From assembly GCA_016703325.1 (NCBI GenBank), contig JADJCH010000036.1, positions 1-7,069 of the forward strand: a DNA stretch of 7,069 bases. The letters are read 5' to 3'. How positions within the stretch are numbered: position 1 is the first letter of the stretch; each line of letters begins with the position of its first letter. The position numbers and the translations under genes are program-made. Below the pieces are notes generated by a model, which had not been told where the DNA came from, did not search any database, and saw only the letters and a list, made by a program, of their open reading frames with translations. Shown here in pieces: positions 1-5,412 of the stretch. The DNA comes from Burkholderiales bacterium. GTDB lineage: Bacteria > Pseudomonadota > Gammaproteobacteria > Burkholderiales > Burkholderiaceae_C.

Positions 1-263
1 AAGATGACTTCGGGCGTCCGGAGACGGCCTTCAACGTCTGCTCCTTCTGGCGCGTCGACGCACTGGCGCGCATCGGCCGGCGAGACGAGGCGCGCGCGGC
101 CTTCGAGGCGCTGCTGGCCCGGCGCAATGCCATGGGCCTGCTCAGCGAGGACCTGGCCCCGGCCACGGGAGAGCTCTGGGGCAACTTTCCGCAGCCCTAT
201 TCGATGGTGGGGATCATCCATTGCGCGGTGCGGCTGTCGGCCCCCTGGGACAGCGTGGTCTGA
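1..263 (+). CDS. Glycoside hydrolase family 15 (glucoamylase-like) protein, 3' end only
   Basis: This is an open frame running in from the left edge (codons begin at base 3) to a TGA at 261-263, giving the last 86 residues of a protein. The visible part reads ETAFNVCSFWRVDALARIGR, then a helix ending in LLARRN, then GLLSEDLAPATGELWGNFPQ followed by PYSMVGIIHCAVRL. This order (CSFW..ALAR.GR, then GLL.E...P.TGE..GNFPQ..S..G.I..A.RL) is the hallmark of the C-terminal end of the (alpha/alpha)6 barrel in bacterial GH15 glucoamylase-like enzymes, which cleave terminal glucose from alpha-glucans or related saccharides. The start and most of the catalytic barrel are outside the window, so substrate and signal peptide cannot be judged. 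The next gene on the same strand begins 74 bases later. The family call is from motif recognition; the exact activity (glucoamylase or trehalase-like) is open. Confidence 0.82.
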   Translation, partial: DDFGRPETAFNVCSFWRVDALARIGRRDEARAAFEALLARRNAMGLLSEDLAPATGELWGNFPQPYSMVGIIHCAVRLSAPWDSVV

Positions 264-337
264 ACGCGTCGCCGCGCTGGCGGGTCCCCCACACCGGCAT
301 CGCTCCTCCCGCACCTCCCCACCTGGGAACCCGCCCC

Positions 338-1213
338 ATGCTCGATCTGCTCCAAGGCCTCTTCTCCTCCCACGAAACCCTGGGCCGCCTGGTGTCAGGG
401 GGTGGGCGCATCGTGCTGATCCTGCTGTTTGCCTGGATCCTGATCGCCATGCTGCAACGCGGCATCCGGGCACTGCGCATCCGCATCGCCAGCCGCTTCG
501 ACGACCGGGAAGCCGTCAAACGCGCCGAGACACTGGGCAGGGTGGCGCGCTACATCGTGGCGGTGGTGGTCAGCCTGGTCGCCGGCATGCTGGTGCTGGG
601 GGAGCTGGGCGTGAGCCTGGCCCCGATCCTCGGAGCGGCCGGGGTGGCCGGGCTCGCCGTGGGCTTTGGCGCCCAGAGCCTGGTGAAGGATTTCTTCACC
701 GGCTTCTTCCTGCTGCTGGAGAACCAGATCCGCCAAGGCGATGTCGTCAAGCTCGGTGAACATTCCGGCCTGGTGGAGGAGGTCACGCTGCGCTACGTGC
801 AGTTGCGCGACTACGAGGGTCACGTGCACATCGTGCCCAACGGCATGATCACCAGCGTGATCAACATGAGCCGCGGCCACGCTCAGGCGGTCATGGATGT
901 GGGGGTGTCGTACACCACCGATCTCGACCGGGCCATGGCGGTGATGCACGAGGTGGCGCGACAGATGCGCGAAGATCCGGCCCATTGCGGGCGCATTCTG
1001 GATGACCTGGAGATGGCCGGCGTGGAGCGCTGGGATGACTCGGCCGTCGTGCTGCGTGCCCGCCTGAGGGTGGCACCGCTGGAGCAGTGGACGGTGCGGC
1101 GCGAGTACCTCAAGCGGCTCAAGCTGGCCTTCGATCGGGCCGGCATCGAAATTCCGTTTCCCCAGCTCACCGTGCACCTGCCGAACGGCCTGGCGGCACA
1201 ACCCCAAAGGTAG
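338..1213 (+). CDS. Small MscS-family mechanosensitive ion channel
   Basis: This encodes a 291-residue inner-membrane channel of MscS (YggB) type, which opens under membrane tension and releases solutes during hypo-osmotic shock. Two hydrophobic helices are seen at about 24-43 and 71-92. A glycine/alanine-rich pore helix follows at about 94-127 (LGAAGVAGLAVGFGAQSL, then DFFTGFFLLLENQ), which is the MscS TM3 signature. The beta domain then has the usual GDVV at 134-137 and VPNG at 166-169, and the C-terminal alpha/beta domain contains IPFPQ near the end. The length matches the minimal MscS architecture (E. coli MscS is 286 residues), with no added sensor domain. The frame is open back to 221, but the ATG at 338 is preferred because it starts just before the first helix and has GGGA at 325-328, nine bases upstream. 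It may be co-transcribed with the GH15 gene. It converges on the MarR gene with only 24 bases between the stops and no clear terminator. Confidence 0.9.
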   Translation: MLDLLQGLFSSHETLGRLVSGGGRIVLILLFAWILIAMLQRGIRALRIRIASRFDDREAVKRAETLGRVARYIVAVVVSLVAGMLVLGELGVSLAPILGAAGVAGLAVGFGAQSLVKDFFTGFFLLLENQIRQGDVVKLGEHSGLVEEVTLRYVQLRDYEGHVHIVPNGMITSVINMSRGHAQAVMDVGVSYTTDLDRAMAVMHEVARQMREDPAHCGRILDDLEMAGVERWDDSAVVLRARLRVAPLEQWTVRREYLKRLKLAFDRAGIEIPFPQLTVHLPNGLAAQPQR

Positions 1214-1237
1214 CGGACCGGCAAGGGACAGCGAAGC

Positions 1238-1792
1238 TCACAGCCCCAGCGGAACCCTGGCACCCCCTTCGTCCGGAGCCAGGGTGGTGATCAGGCGCGC
1301 CAGATCCACTTCAAGCCGCTCCAGCGTGGCCGGATCGAGCCGCGCCAGCGCCTGTGGCAGGACTCCGGTGAACGGCACGGGCGCCGCAGCCAGGACCTGC
1401 CGGCCGGCCGCCGTCACCCTCAGCTGCACGGTGCGGCGGTCCTCGACCGCCCGGTTGGCCTCGGCCAGGCCGCGGGTGATCAGCGTCTTGACCAGGTTGC
1501 TGGCAGTGGACTGGTGAATGTCCATCGCACGCGCCAGCTCGGTCACGCCCATGCCTTCACCCGCAGCGATCAGGCTCAGCGCCCAGCACTGCGCCCCACC
1601 GATGCCGGCAACTTTCTCGACCTGCTGGAAATGGGTCTTGACCGCGTTGAACACCAGGCGGAACTGGCGCAGCACCCGGGCCGCGGCTTCCTGCCGGTCA
1701 CCGGACCCTGCGGTGGAAGTCTCTGCAACGGGTGGCACCGCAGCAGGGGGATTCGGATGCACAGGAACGCGTCGGTTGGTGCGGGCGGGCAT
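1238..1792 (-). CDS. MarR-family winged-helix transcriptional regulator
   Basis: This is a 184-residue protein read from an ATG at 1792. After a proline-rich, probably disordered N-terminal tail (about 1-30), the fold is typical of MarR: dimerisation helix around 36-60, a first helix at GAQCWALSLI, the helix-turn-helix at about 83-108 (VTELARAMDIHQSTASNLV), and a wing carrying EDRRTVQLRVT at 117-128, with DRR at 118-120. MarR proteins are usually dimeric repressors released by small aromatic or phenolic ligands or by oxidation. The ClC gene on the same strand ends at 1817, so the ATG lies only 24 bases after that stop. A TTG at 1813 would add seven residues and start three bases after the ClC stop. 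Neither start has a good ribosome binding site, so translational coupling to the ClC gene is likely (inference). Ligand and targets cannot be told from sequence. Confidence 0.85.
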   Translation of the reverse strand: MPARTNRRVPVHPNPPAAVPPVAETSTAGSGDRQEAAARVLRQFRLVFNAVKTHFQQVEKVAGIGGAQCWALSLIAAGEGMGVTELARAMDIHQSTASNLVKTLITRGLAEANRAVEDRRTVQLRVTAAGRQVLAAAPVPFTGVLPQALARLDPATLERLEVDLARLITTLAPDEGGARVPLGL

Positions 1793-1816
1793 GCCGGGAT
1801 GATAGGGGGTCAATCC

Positions 1817-3337
1817 TCAACCGGCCGTCCGACCCGGTGCAGGCCCGGTGGCATCCTCGCCGTCCCCGGCGGCAGGGTCCTGTGACGCAGCGGGGCCCAC
1901 AGGCAGCAGGGCGGCCAGCTCCAGGTACATCGGCTCGGCCACCAGCCGGGACACCGCGCTGGCCAGCAGGGCACAGGCCATCAGGCTGAGCACCATGGCG
2001 TGGCCCGAGACCATCTCCATCACGATGATGAAGGCGGTGATCGGTCCCTGGGTGGTGGCCGCCAGGAACCCGACCATGCCCAGCGCGATCAGCGGGATGG
2101 CCTGTGCACCGCTCACCCCGGTGAGTGCCGCCACGTCGTGGCCGATGCCTGCGCCGATGGTCAGCGAAGGCGCAAACACGCCAGCGGGCACGCCGCTCCA
2201 GGCCGACAGCCACGTGGCGCAGAACTTCAACAGCGTGAAGACCCCAGGGAGCTCGGATCTGCCCTCCAGCATGTCGCGGGTGGCGGTGTAGCCGGCGCCC
2301 GCCGTGGCCCCATGGGTGACCCAGCCGATCACCGCGACCACCAGGCCACAACCCGCCGCGAAACGATAGGGATGCCGGGCACGCCAGCGGCTGAAGCGGC
2401 CCGGCAGGCCACGCACCCCCACCACCATCAGCCGGGAGAACAATCCTCCCGCCAGCCCGCAAGCCAGTGCGACCGCCACGCCTGGCGCCAGCAAGGACCA
2501 GTCCAGCGGCTGCACCGCCAGCCTCCCGAAGTAGGTCACGTTGCCGAAGAACGCCACTGCCACCATGCCGGCAAGTACGATGCTGGCGATCACCAAAGCG
2601 CTGTGATGCATGCCCCGACGCCGGGACAGCTGCTCCAGCGCAAACACGATGCCCCCCAGCGGCGTGTTGAACGCCGCCGCGATGCCCGCCGCGGCGCCCG
2701 CCACCATCAGGTCATGCCCATCCAGCCCGGACTGCGGCGACAGCCAGCGCCGCGCATGCAGCATCACCCCGGCCCCCACCTGCACCGTCGGCCCCTCGCG
2801 GCCGATCGACAGCCCTCCCAGCAGCCCGCCGGACACCAGCCCGACCTTGTGCAGCGCCAGGCGCAGGCTGACCAGGCGGCCGATGCGCCGGTCGTCCATG
2901 TCGTCGTCCAGGGCTCGCATGACCTGCGGAATACCCGAGCCGCCCGCTCCCGGTACGAAGTGCCGGGTCCAGGCCAGCAGGGCCACGGTGATCAGCGGGG
3001 TCCACAACAAGGCCAAGACAGGGCCGAGCGGCGTGGCCGAAGTCAGCTGCAGGAAGACGTGCATGCCGCCTTCGGCCGCATAGGTGAATCCCACCACCAC
3101 CAGCCCGGTCAAGACGGCATAACTCAGGACGACCACCCGGTCCCACCAGTGGGGGCCCAAGCGAGCCTCCCGGAAAAGGCGCCGCCAGACCTCCGGTTCC
3201 ACGCCGCGCAGCACACGCCAGGCCCGGCGCAGCCGCCACAGGGCGAGCCGGATCAGCTGAACCTGCAGGAGCCGAAGCCGCGAGGCCAGCCCCGACGCTG
3301 CTGCGCCATCTGGGGTATCGGGAGGGTCAGAGGCCAT
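1817..3337 (-). CDS. ClC-family chloride channel / anion transporter
   Basis: This encodes a 506-residue membrane protein with many hydrophobic helices. The three ClC selectivity signatures are present in order: GSGIP at 133-137 (anion-binding Ser134), GREGP at 179-183 (external gating Glu181) and GVFAP at 386-390. The anion-coordinating tyrosine is Tyr471 in EPMYLEL. These residues match chloride-type ClC proteins, not the fluoride (CLC-F) branch. Glu235-Gln236 in FALEQLSRR lies 55 residues after the gating Glu, the same distance as Glu148 to Glu203 in E. coli ClC, so the internal proton glutamate is Gln236 here. There is no C-terminal CBS domain; the tail is short and polar. The ATG at 3337 is chosen over a TTG at 3415 because it precedes the polar N-terminus expected of the family. 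No strong ribosome binding site precedes it. The LysR gene lies upstream and the MarR gene just downstream on the same strand. Probable roles are anion balance or acid/osmotic stress. Confidence 0.9.
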   Translation of the reverse strand: MASDPPDTPDGAAASGLASRLRLLQVQLIRLALWRLRRAWRVLRGVEPEVWRRLFREARLGPHWWDRVVVLSYAVLTGLVVVGFTYAAEGGMHVFLQLTSATPLGPVLALLWTPLITVALLAWTRHFVPGAGGSGIPQVMRALDDDMDDRRIGRLVSLRLALHKVGLVSGGLLGGLSIGREGPTVQVGAGVMLHARRWLSPQSGLDGHDLMVAGAAAGIAAAFNTPLGGIVFALEQLSRRRGMHHSALVIASIVLAGMVAVAFFGNVTYFGRLAVQPLDWSLLAPGVAVALACGLAGGLFSRLMVVGVRGLPGRFSRWRARHPYRFAAGCGLVVAVIGWVTHGATAGAGYTATRDMLEGRSELPGVFTLLKFCATWLSAWSGVPAGVFAPSLTIGAGIGHDVAALTGVSGAQAIPLIALGMVGFLAATTQGPITAFIIVMEMVSGHAMVLSLMACALLASAVSRLVAEPMYLELAALLPVGPAASQDPAAGDGEDATGPAPGRTAG

Positions 3338-3344
3338 GGGAGGG

Positions 3345-3352
3345 GTTCGAAC
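3345..3352. repeat. Short palindrome GTTCGAAC just before the ClC start
   Basis: GTTCGAAC is a perfect 8-bp palindrome that ends 8 bases from the chosen ClC ATG on the - strand, in the place where a ribosome binding site would be expected. It may be a small operator or chance; nothing else supports a function. Confidence 0.2.
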
Positions 3353-3393
3353 AACCGGACAAAACAGGTGCGAGCCGGCGCCGCAACGGGGAC

Positions 3394-3415
3394 GGATGCA
3401 TTTGCATCCATGCAA
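3394..3415. promoter_or_regulatory. Two overlapping palindromes upstream of the ClC gene, possible operator
   Basis: Within the 81-base gap between the LysR stop and the ClC ATG, GGATGCA-TT-TGCATCC (3394-3409) is a perfect 7-bp inverted repeat. TTGCAT-CC-ATGCAA (3402-3415) is a perfect 6-bp inverted repeat that shares its left half with the first. The TGCAT/ATGCA core therefore occurs three times in 22 bases. The site lies 57-78 bases before the ClC ATG, a good position for a transcription factor. The even-length symmetry does not fit the classic LysR T-N11-A box; the downstream MarR protein is a possible ligand (inference). No convincing -35/-10 pair was seen beside it. Confidence 0.4.
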
Positions 3416-3418
3416 TTC

Positions 3419-4303
3419 TCACACCCGGCCGGTCTGCCCCATCACCCAACGGCTGAAGGCCTCCACCTCGGCACGCTTGCCATGGCGCGCCGGGTGGACC
3501 AGGAAATGCGCCTGCACCCGCACCGCCCAGGTGAGGTCGAACACCGGCGCCAGCCGGCCTTCTTCGATGTGAGAGGCCGCGATGACGGCGCTCTCCAGTG
3601 CCACCCCCAGGCCTTGCACGGCTGCGTCCATCGCCAACTGGGCCCGGTCGAAGCGCAGCGCATACCGCTCCGGCCCCTGCGCGATGCCGCGCGTGGCCAG
3701 CCAGTCGGCCCACTGCACCACGCTCACCGTGCTCTGGATCAGGGGCGTGGCCAGCAGCTCGGCCGGTTCACGCAAGCGGTGGCGCTCCAGGAAGGCCGGG
3801 CTGGCCAGCGGCAGGATGGGCTCCTCGAACAGCGGCTGCACCACCAGGTCCGGCCACTGCGGCAGGCCATAGCGGATGTCCAGGTCGGCCTGACCGAGGG
3901 CGAAGTCACTGTGCGTCGGTGACGCCGAAAGGAACAGCGAGATGCCCGGGTGCGTCTGTGCAAAGTTGGCCAACCGCGGCATGAGCCAGAGGCTGGCAAA
4001 GCTGGGGCTGGCGTGCACGTACAGGCTGTTGCGCACACCCTGGCGCACGTCTTCGGTGGCTGCGCTGATGGCACCCAGCGCACCAGCCACTCGGCGCAGG
4101 TAGGACTCGCCCGCAACCGAGAGCTTCACGCCCTGGGGTGAGCGGTCAAACATCCGCACGCCCAGGAAGTCCTCCAGCTTGGCGATCTGGTGACTCACCG
4201 CCGAGGCGGTGAGGTTCAGCTCGCCCGCGGCCAGCGCAAAGCTGCGGCGGCGCGCCACCGCCTCGAAGGCAACCAAGGTGGGCAGGGGGGGCAGCTGGGC
4301 CAT
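3419..4303 (-). CDS. LysR-family transcriptional regulator, GcvA-like
   Basis: This is a 294-residue protein starting at an ATG (4303). The N-terminal winged helix-turn-helix is classical: LPTLVAFEAVARRRSFALAA, then ELNLTASAVSHQIAKLEDFL at about 28-47, then the wing LGVRMFDRSPQGVKLSVAGE. A linker helix leads to a periplasmic-binding-like effector domain from about residue 93. That domain contains SPSFASLWLMPRLANF and LDIRYGLPQWPDLVVQPLFEE, both typical of the GcvA/AmpR-type subgroup. Proteins of this subgroup usually act as tetramers, bind the region between themselves and a divergent target gene, and respond to a small metabolite. Here the divergent gene is the SDR at 4501, which is the likeliest target, with self-repression also probable (inference). 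No ribosome binding site is obvious; a short direct repeat lies just before the start. The effector cannot be inferred. Confidence 0.9.
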   Translation of the reverse strand: MAQLPPLPTLVAFEAVARRRSFALAAGELNLTASAVSHQIAKLEDFLGVRMFDRSPQGVKLSVAGESYLRRVAGALGAISAATEDVRQGVRNSLYVHASPSFASLWLMPRLANFAQTHPGISLFLSASPTHSDFALGQADLDIRYGLPQWPDLVVQPLFEEPILPLASPAFLERHRLREPAELLATPLIQSTVSVVQWADWLATRGIAQGPERYALRFDRAQLAMDAAVQGLGVALESAVIAASHIEEGRLAPVFDLTWAVRVQAHFLVHPARHGKRAEVEAFSRWVMGQTGRV

Positions 4304-4310
4304 GGCGGGC

Positions 4311-4330
4311 GGTTTCAGCGGGTTTCAGGG
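4311..4330. repeat. 10-bp tandem direct repeat before the LysR start
   Basis: GGTTTCAGCG and GGTTTCAGGG lie side by side, differing at one base, and end 8 bases before the LysR ATG (on the - strand, CTGAAACC twice). This could be part of an autoregulatory site or a chance duplication. Confidence 0.3.
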
Positions 4331-4338
4331 CAGGTCAG

Positions 4339-4373
4339 GGTTCTCACTGAGCTGCACCGCAGCATGAAGAACC
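4339..4373. promoter_or_regulatory. Imperfect nested inverted repeat in the LysR/SDR intergenic region
   Basis: The outer arms GGTTCT (4339-4344) and AGAACC (4368-4373) enclose a perfect inner repeat GCTGC-ACC-GCAGC (4351-4363). CA and TG inside the outer arms extend the match with a one-base bulge. The element lies about 36-70 bases before the LysR start and about 128 bases before the SDR start, a typical position for the recognition site of a LysR protein. It could equally form a hairpin in the LysR transcript leader. Confidence 0.4.
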
Positions 4374-4399
4374 GTCACGTAACCCTGAAATCTTATCGC

Positions 4400-4428
4400 T
4401 TGTCCTCATCCTGCGGCTCTCGAAGAAT
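4400..4428 (+). promoter_or_regulatory. Weak sigma-70-like promoter candidate for the SDR gene
   Basis: TTGTCC (4400-4405, four of six matches to TTGACA) and AAGAAT (4423-4428, four of six to TATAAT) are separated by 17 bases. Transcription would then start around 4435, just before the 25-bp inverted repeat. The match is weak, as expected for an activator-dependent promoter, and may be chance. Confidence 0.25.
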
Positions 4429-4441
4429 CGCGCCCATTCCA

Positions 4442-4466
4442 GCGGTGCACCTTCCTCGTGCACCGC
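4442..4466. promoter_or_regulatory. Perfect 9-bp inverted repeat upstream of the SDR gene, possible operator or leader hairpin
   Basis: GCGGTGCAC (4442-4450), a 7-base spacer, and GTGCACCGC (4458-4466) form an exact 25-bp dyad that ends 34 bases before the SDR ATG. The spacing between arm centres is 16 bases, close to one and a half helical turns. The half-site TGCACCGC also occurs at 4353-4360 in the other dyad of this gap, which favours a protein-binding role. In RNA the same sequence would form a stable stem-loop in the leader. Confidence 0.5.
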
Positions 4467-4489
4467 GCCCTCCCCCCGAATCCCCTCCC

Positions 4490-4493
4490 GGAG
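4490..4493 (+). promoter_or_regulatory. Ribosome binding site of the SDR gene
   Basis: GGAG followed by a 7-base spacer to the ATG at 4501 is a near-ideal Shine-Dalgarno arrangement and the clearest one in the window. It fixes the SDR start; an ATG at 4496 is in another frame. Confidence 0.75.
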
Positions 4494-4500
4494 ACATGAC

Positions 4501-5250
4501 ATGCTGCTCAAAGACAAGGTTGCCCTGATCACCGGCGGTGCCGGCCTGAATGGCCTGGGCTTCGCCACCGCGAAGATGATGGCCGCGCAAGGCGCGCGTG
4601 TCGTGCTGCTCGACCTGGAACGCGCCGACCCGGCGGGCGCCGCGGCCCAGCTGGGCCCGCAGCACCTGGGCGTGGTGGCCGACGTGACCGACAAGGCCTC
4701 CTGCGAGCGCGCCGCCGCCGAGGTGCTGGCGAAGTGCGGCCGCATCGACATCCTGTTCAACAACGCCGGCATCACCCAGCCGCGCAAGACGCTGGACATC
4801 ACCGGCGCCGACTACGACGCGGTGCTGGACGTGAGCCTGCGCGGCATGCTGTACATGTCGCAGGCCGTGATCCCGGCGATGCGCGCGCAGAAGAGCGGCT
4901 CGATCATCAACACCTCGTCGGTCAGCGCGCAGCGTGGCGGCGGCATCCTGGGCGGCCCGCACTACTCGGCCGCCAAGGCCGGCATGCTGGGCCTGGGCCG
5001 CGCGATGGCGCGCGAGTTCGGCATTGACGGCATCCGCGTCAATGCGGTGACCCCGGGCCTGATCGCCACCGACATCAACAAGGGCCTGATCCCCGAGGAC
5101 CGCATGAAGGGCATCCTGGAGCAGATCCCGCTGAACCGCATCGGCGAGCCCAACGATGTGGCCGGCTGCGTGGTCTTCCTCGCTTCAGACCTGGCCAAGT
5201 ACCTCACCGGCGTCACGCTGGACGTCAACGGCGGCATGCTGATCCACTGA
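4501..5250 (+). CDS. Short-chain dehydrogenase/reductase (SDR), classical type
   Basis: This encodes a 249-residue cytoplasmic NAD(P)-dependent oxidoreductase of the classical SDR family, the usual length for a single Rossmann-fold subunit. It has a cofactor loop TGGAGLNGLG at 11-20 (two residues longer than the common TGxxxGxG), Asp38 after the second strand (VVLLDLE, favouring NAD(H) over NADP(H)), and Asp61 in ADVTD. NNAG is at 87-90, the catalytic Ser at about 140 in NTSSV, YxxxK is Tyr155-Lys159, and PGLIATD is at 185-191. The position that normally holds the structural/catalytic Asn (DVN.RG) is Ser112 here. The end FLASDLAKYLTGVTLDVNGG is canonical. Substrate cannot be predicted; relatives include 3-oxoacyl-ACP reductase-like and sugar or alcohol dehydrogenases. 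It stands alone and divergent from the LysR gene, so it is probably LysR-controlled (inference). Its third-codon positions are very GC-rich, as in a well-expressed host gene. Confidence 0.92.
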   Translation: MLLKDKVALITGGAGLNGLGFATAKMMAAQGARVVLLDLERADPAGAAAQLGPQHLGVVADVTDKASCERAAAEVLAKCGRIDILFNNAGITQPRKTLDITGADYDAVLDVSLRGMLYMSQAVIPAMRAQKSGSIINTSSVSAQRGGGILGGPHYSAAKAGMLGLGRAMAREFGIDGIRVNAVTPGLIATDINKGLIPEDRMKGILEQIPLNRIGEPNDVAGCVVFLASDLAKYLTGVTLDVNGGMLIH

Positions 5251-5259
5251 GCCACTGAG
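5244..5259. repeat. 8-bp tandem duplication across the SDR stop codon
   Basis: CCACTGAG occurs twice in a row, the first copy containing the SDR stop TGA. This is probably a small slippage duplication after the stop and has no coding effect. Confidence 0.35.
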
Positions 5260-5319
5260 CCAATGATCCTTTGATCGACTGAACCAGACCCCTTCCCTCC
5301 CCTCTCGCACCCAGAACCA

Positions 5320-5335
5320 GGCTGCCTTGGCGGCC
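5320..5335. repeat. GC-rich hairpin next to the intron 3' junction
   Basis: GGCTGCC-TT-GGCGGCC forms a 6-7 bp stem (one G-T wobble) that ends 5 bases before the intron's 3' end in window coordinates, so it lies in the 3' exon. It has no T-run, so it is weak as a terminator for the SDR gene. It may be part of the intron target site. The rest of the 89-base gap from 5251 shows no gene. Confidence 0.35.
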
Positions 5336-5339
5336 TTCA

Positions 5340-5379
5340 GTCGAAGTAGGAATGACAGTCACCCATCACCCCCTTCACA
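5340..5379 (-). ncRNA. Group II intron domain VI with branch-point A and 3' end
   Basis: Read on the - strand, GAAG near the start of this segment pairs with CTTC near its end, and GGGG pairs with TCCT through G-T wobbles. This leaves the A at 5347 unpaired between the two helices, eight bases from the 3' end counting itself, which is where the lariat branch point lies in group II introns. The element ends in AC at 5341-5340, fitting the 3' AY rule. Confidence 0.75.
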
Positions 5380-5412
5380 GATCCGTACGTGCGGCACTAC
5401 CGCATACGGCTC
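5380..5412 (-). ncRNA. Group II intron domain V (catalytic hairpin)
   Basis: This 33-base hairpin begins GAGCCGTA and ends TACGGATC on the - strand. It has a lower stem with the AGC catalytic triad (5411-5409), a two-base CG bulge on the 3' side, a 5-bp upper stem TGCGG/CCGCA and a short TAGTG loop. This is the standard domain V layout. The triad G faces an A instead of the more usual T, which is either a variant of this intron class or early decay. The loop carries the TAG stop of the reverse transcriptase pseudogene. Confidence 0.82.

Noticed and set aside
395..1207. A 270-codon open frame on the - strand opposite the MscS gene
   Set aside because: Its composition is His, Gln and Asp rich with no membrane or domain signature. 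The + strand reading is a textbook MscS.
1817..3337. Fluoride exporter (CLC-F) as the identity of the ClC protein
   Set aside because: It has GSGIP, GREGP and the coordinating Tyr of chloride-type ClC proteins, and no fluoride riboswitch is visible upstream.
3340..3360. GGTTCGAAC resembling a tRNA T-arm
   Set aside because: The flanks do not form a 5-bp T-stem and there is no anticodon arm, acceptor stem or CCA in the expected places.
2000..3922. A 640-codon open frame on the + strand across the ClC and LysR genes
   Set aside because: Its protein is low-complexity (Gln, His, Arg and Pro rich) without any domain. It is the antisense of two well-supported genes in GC-rich DNA, where such long shadow frames are common.
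5251..5339. Rho-independent terminator after the SDR gene
   Set aside because: The only stem (5320-5335) is followed by just two T bases, so an intrinsic terminator is not supported.
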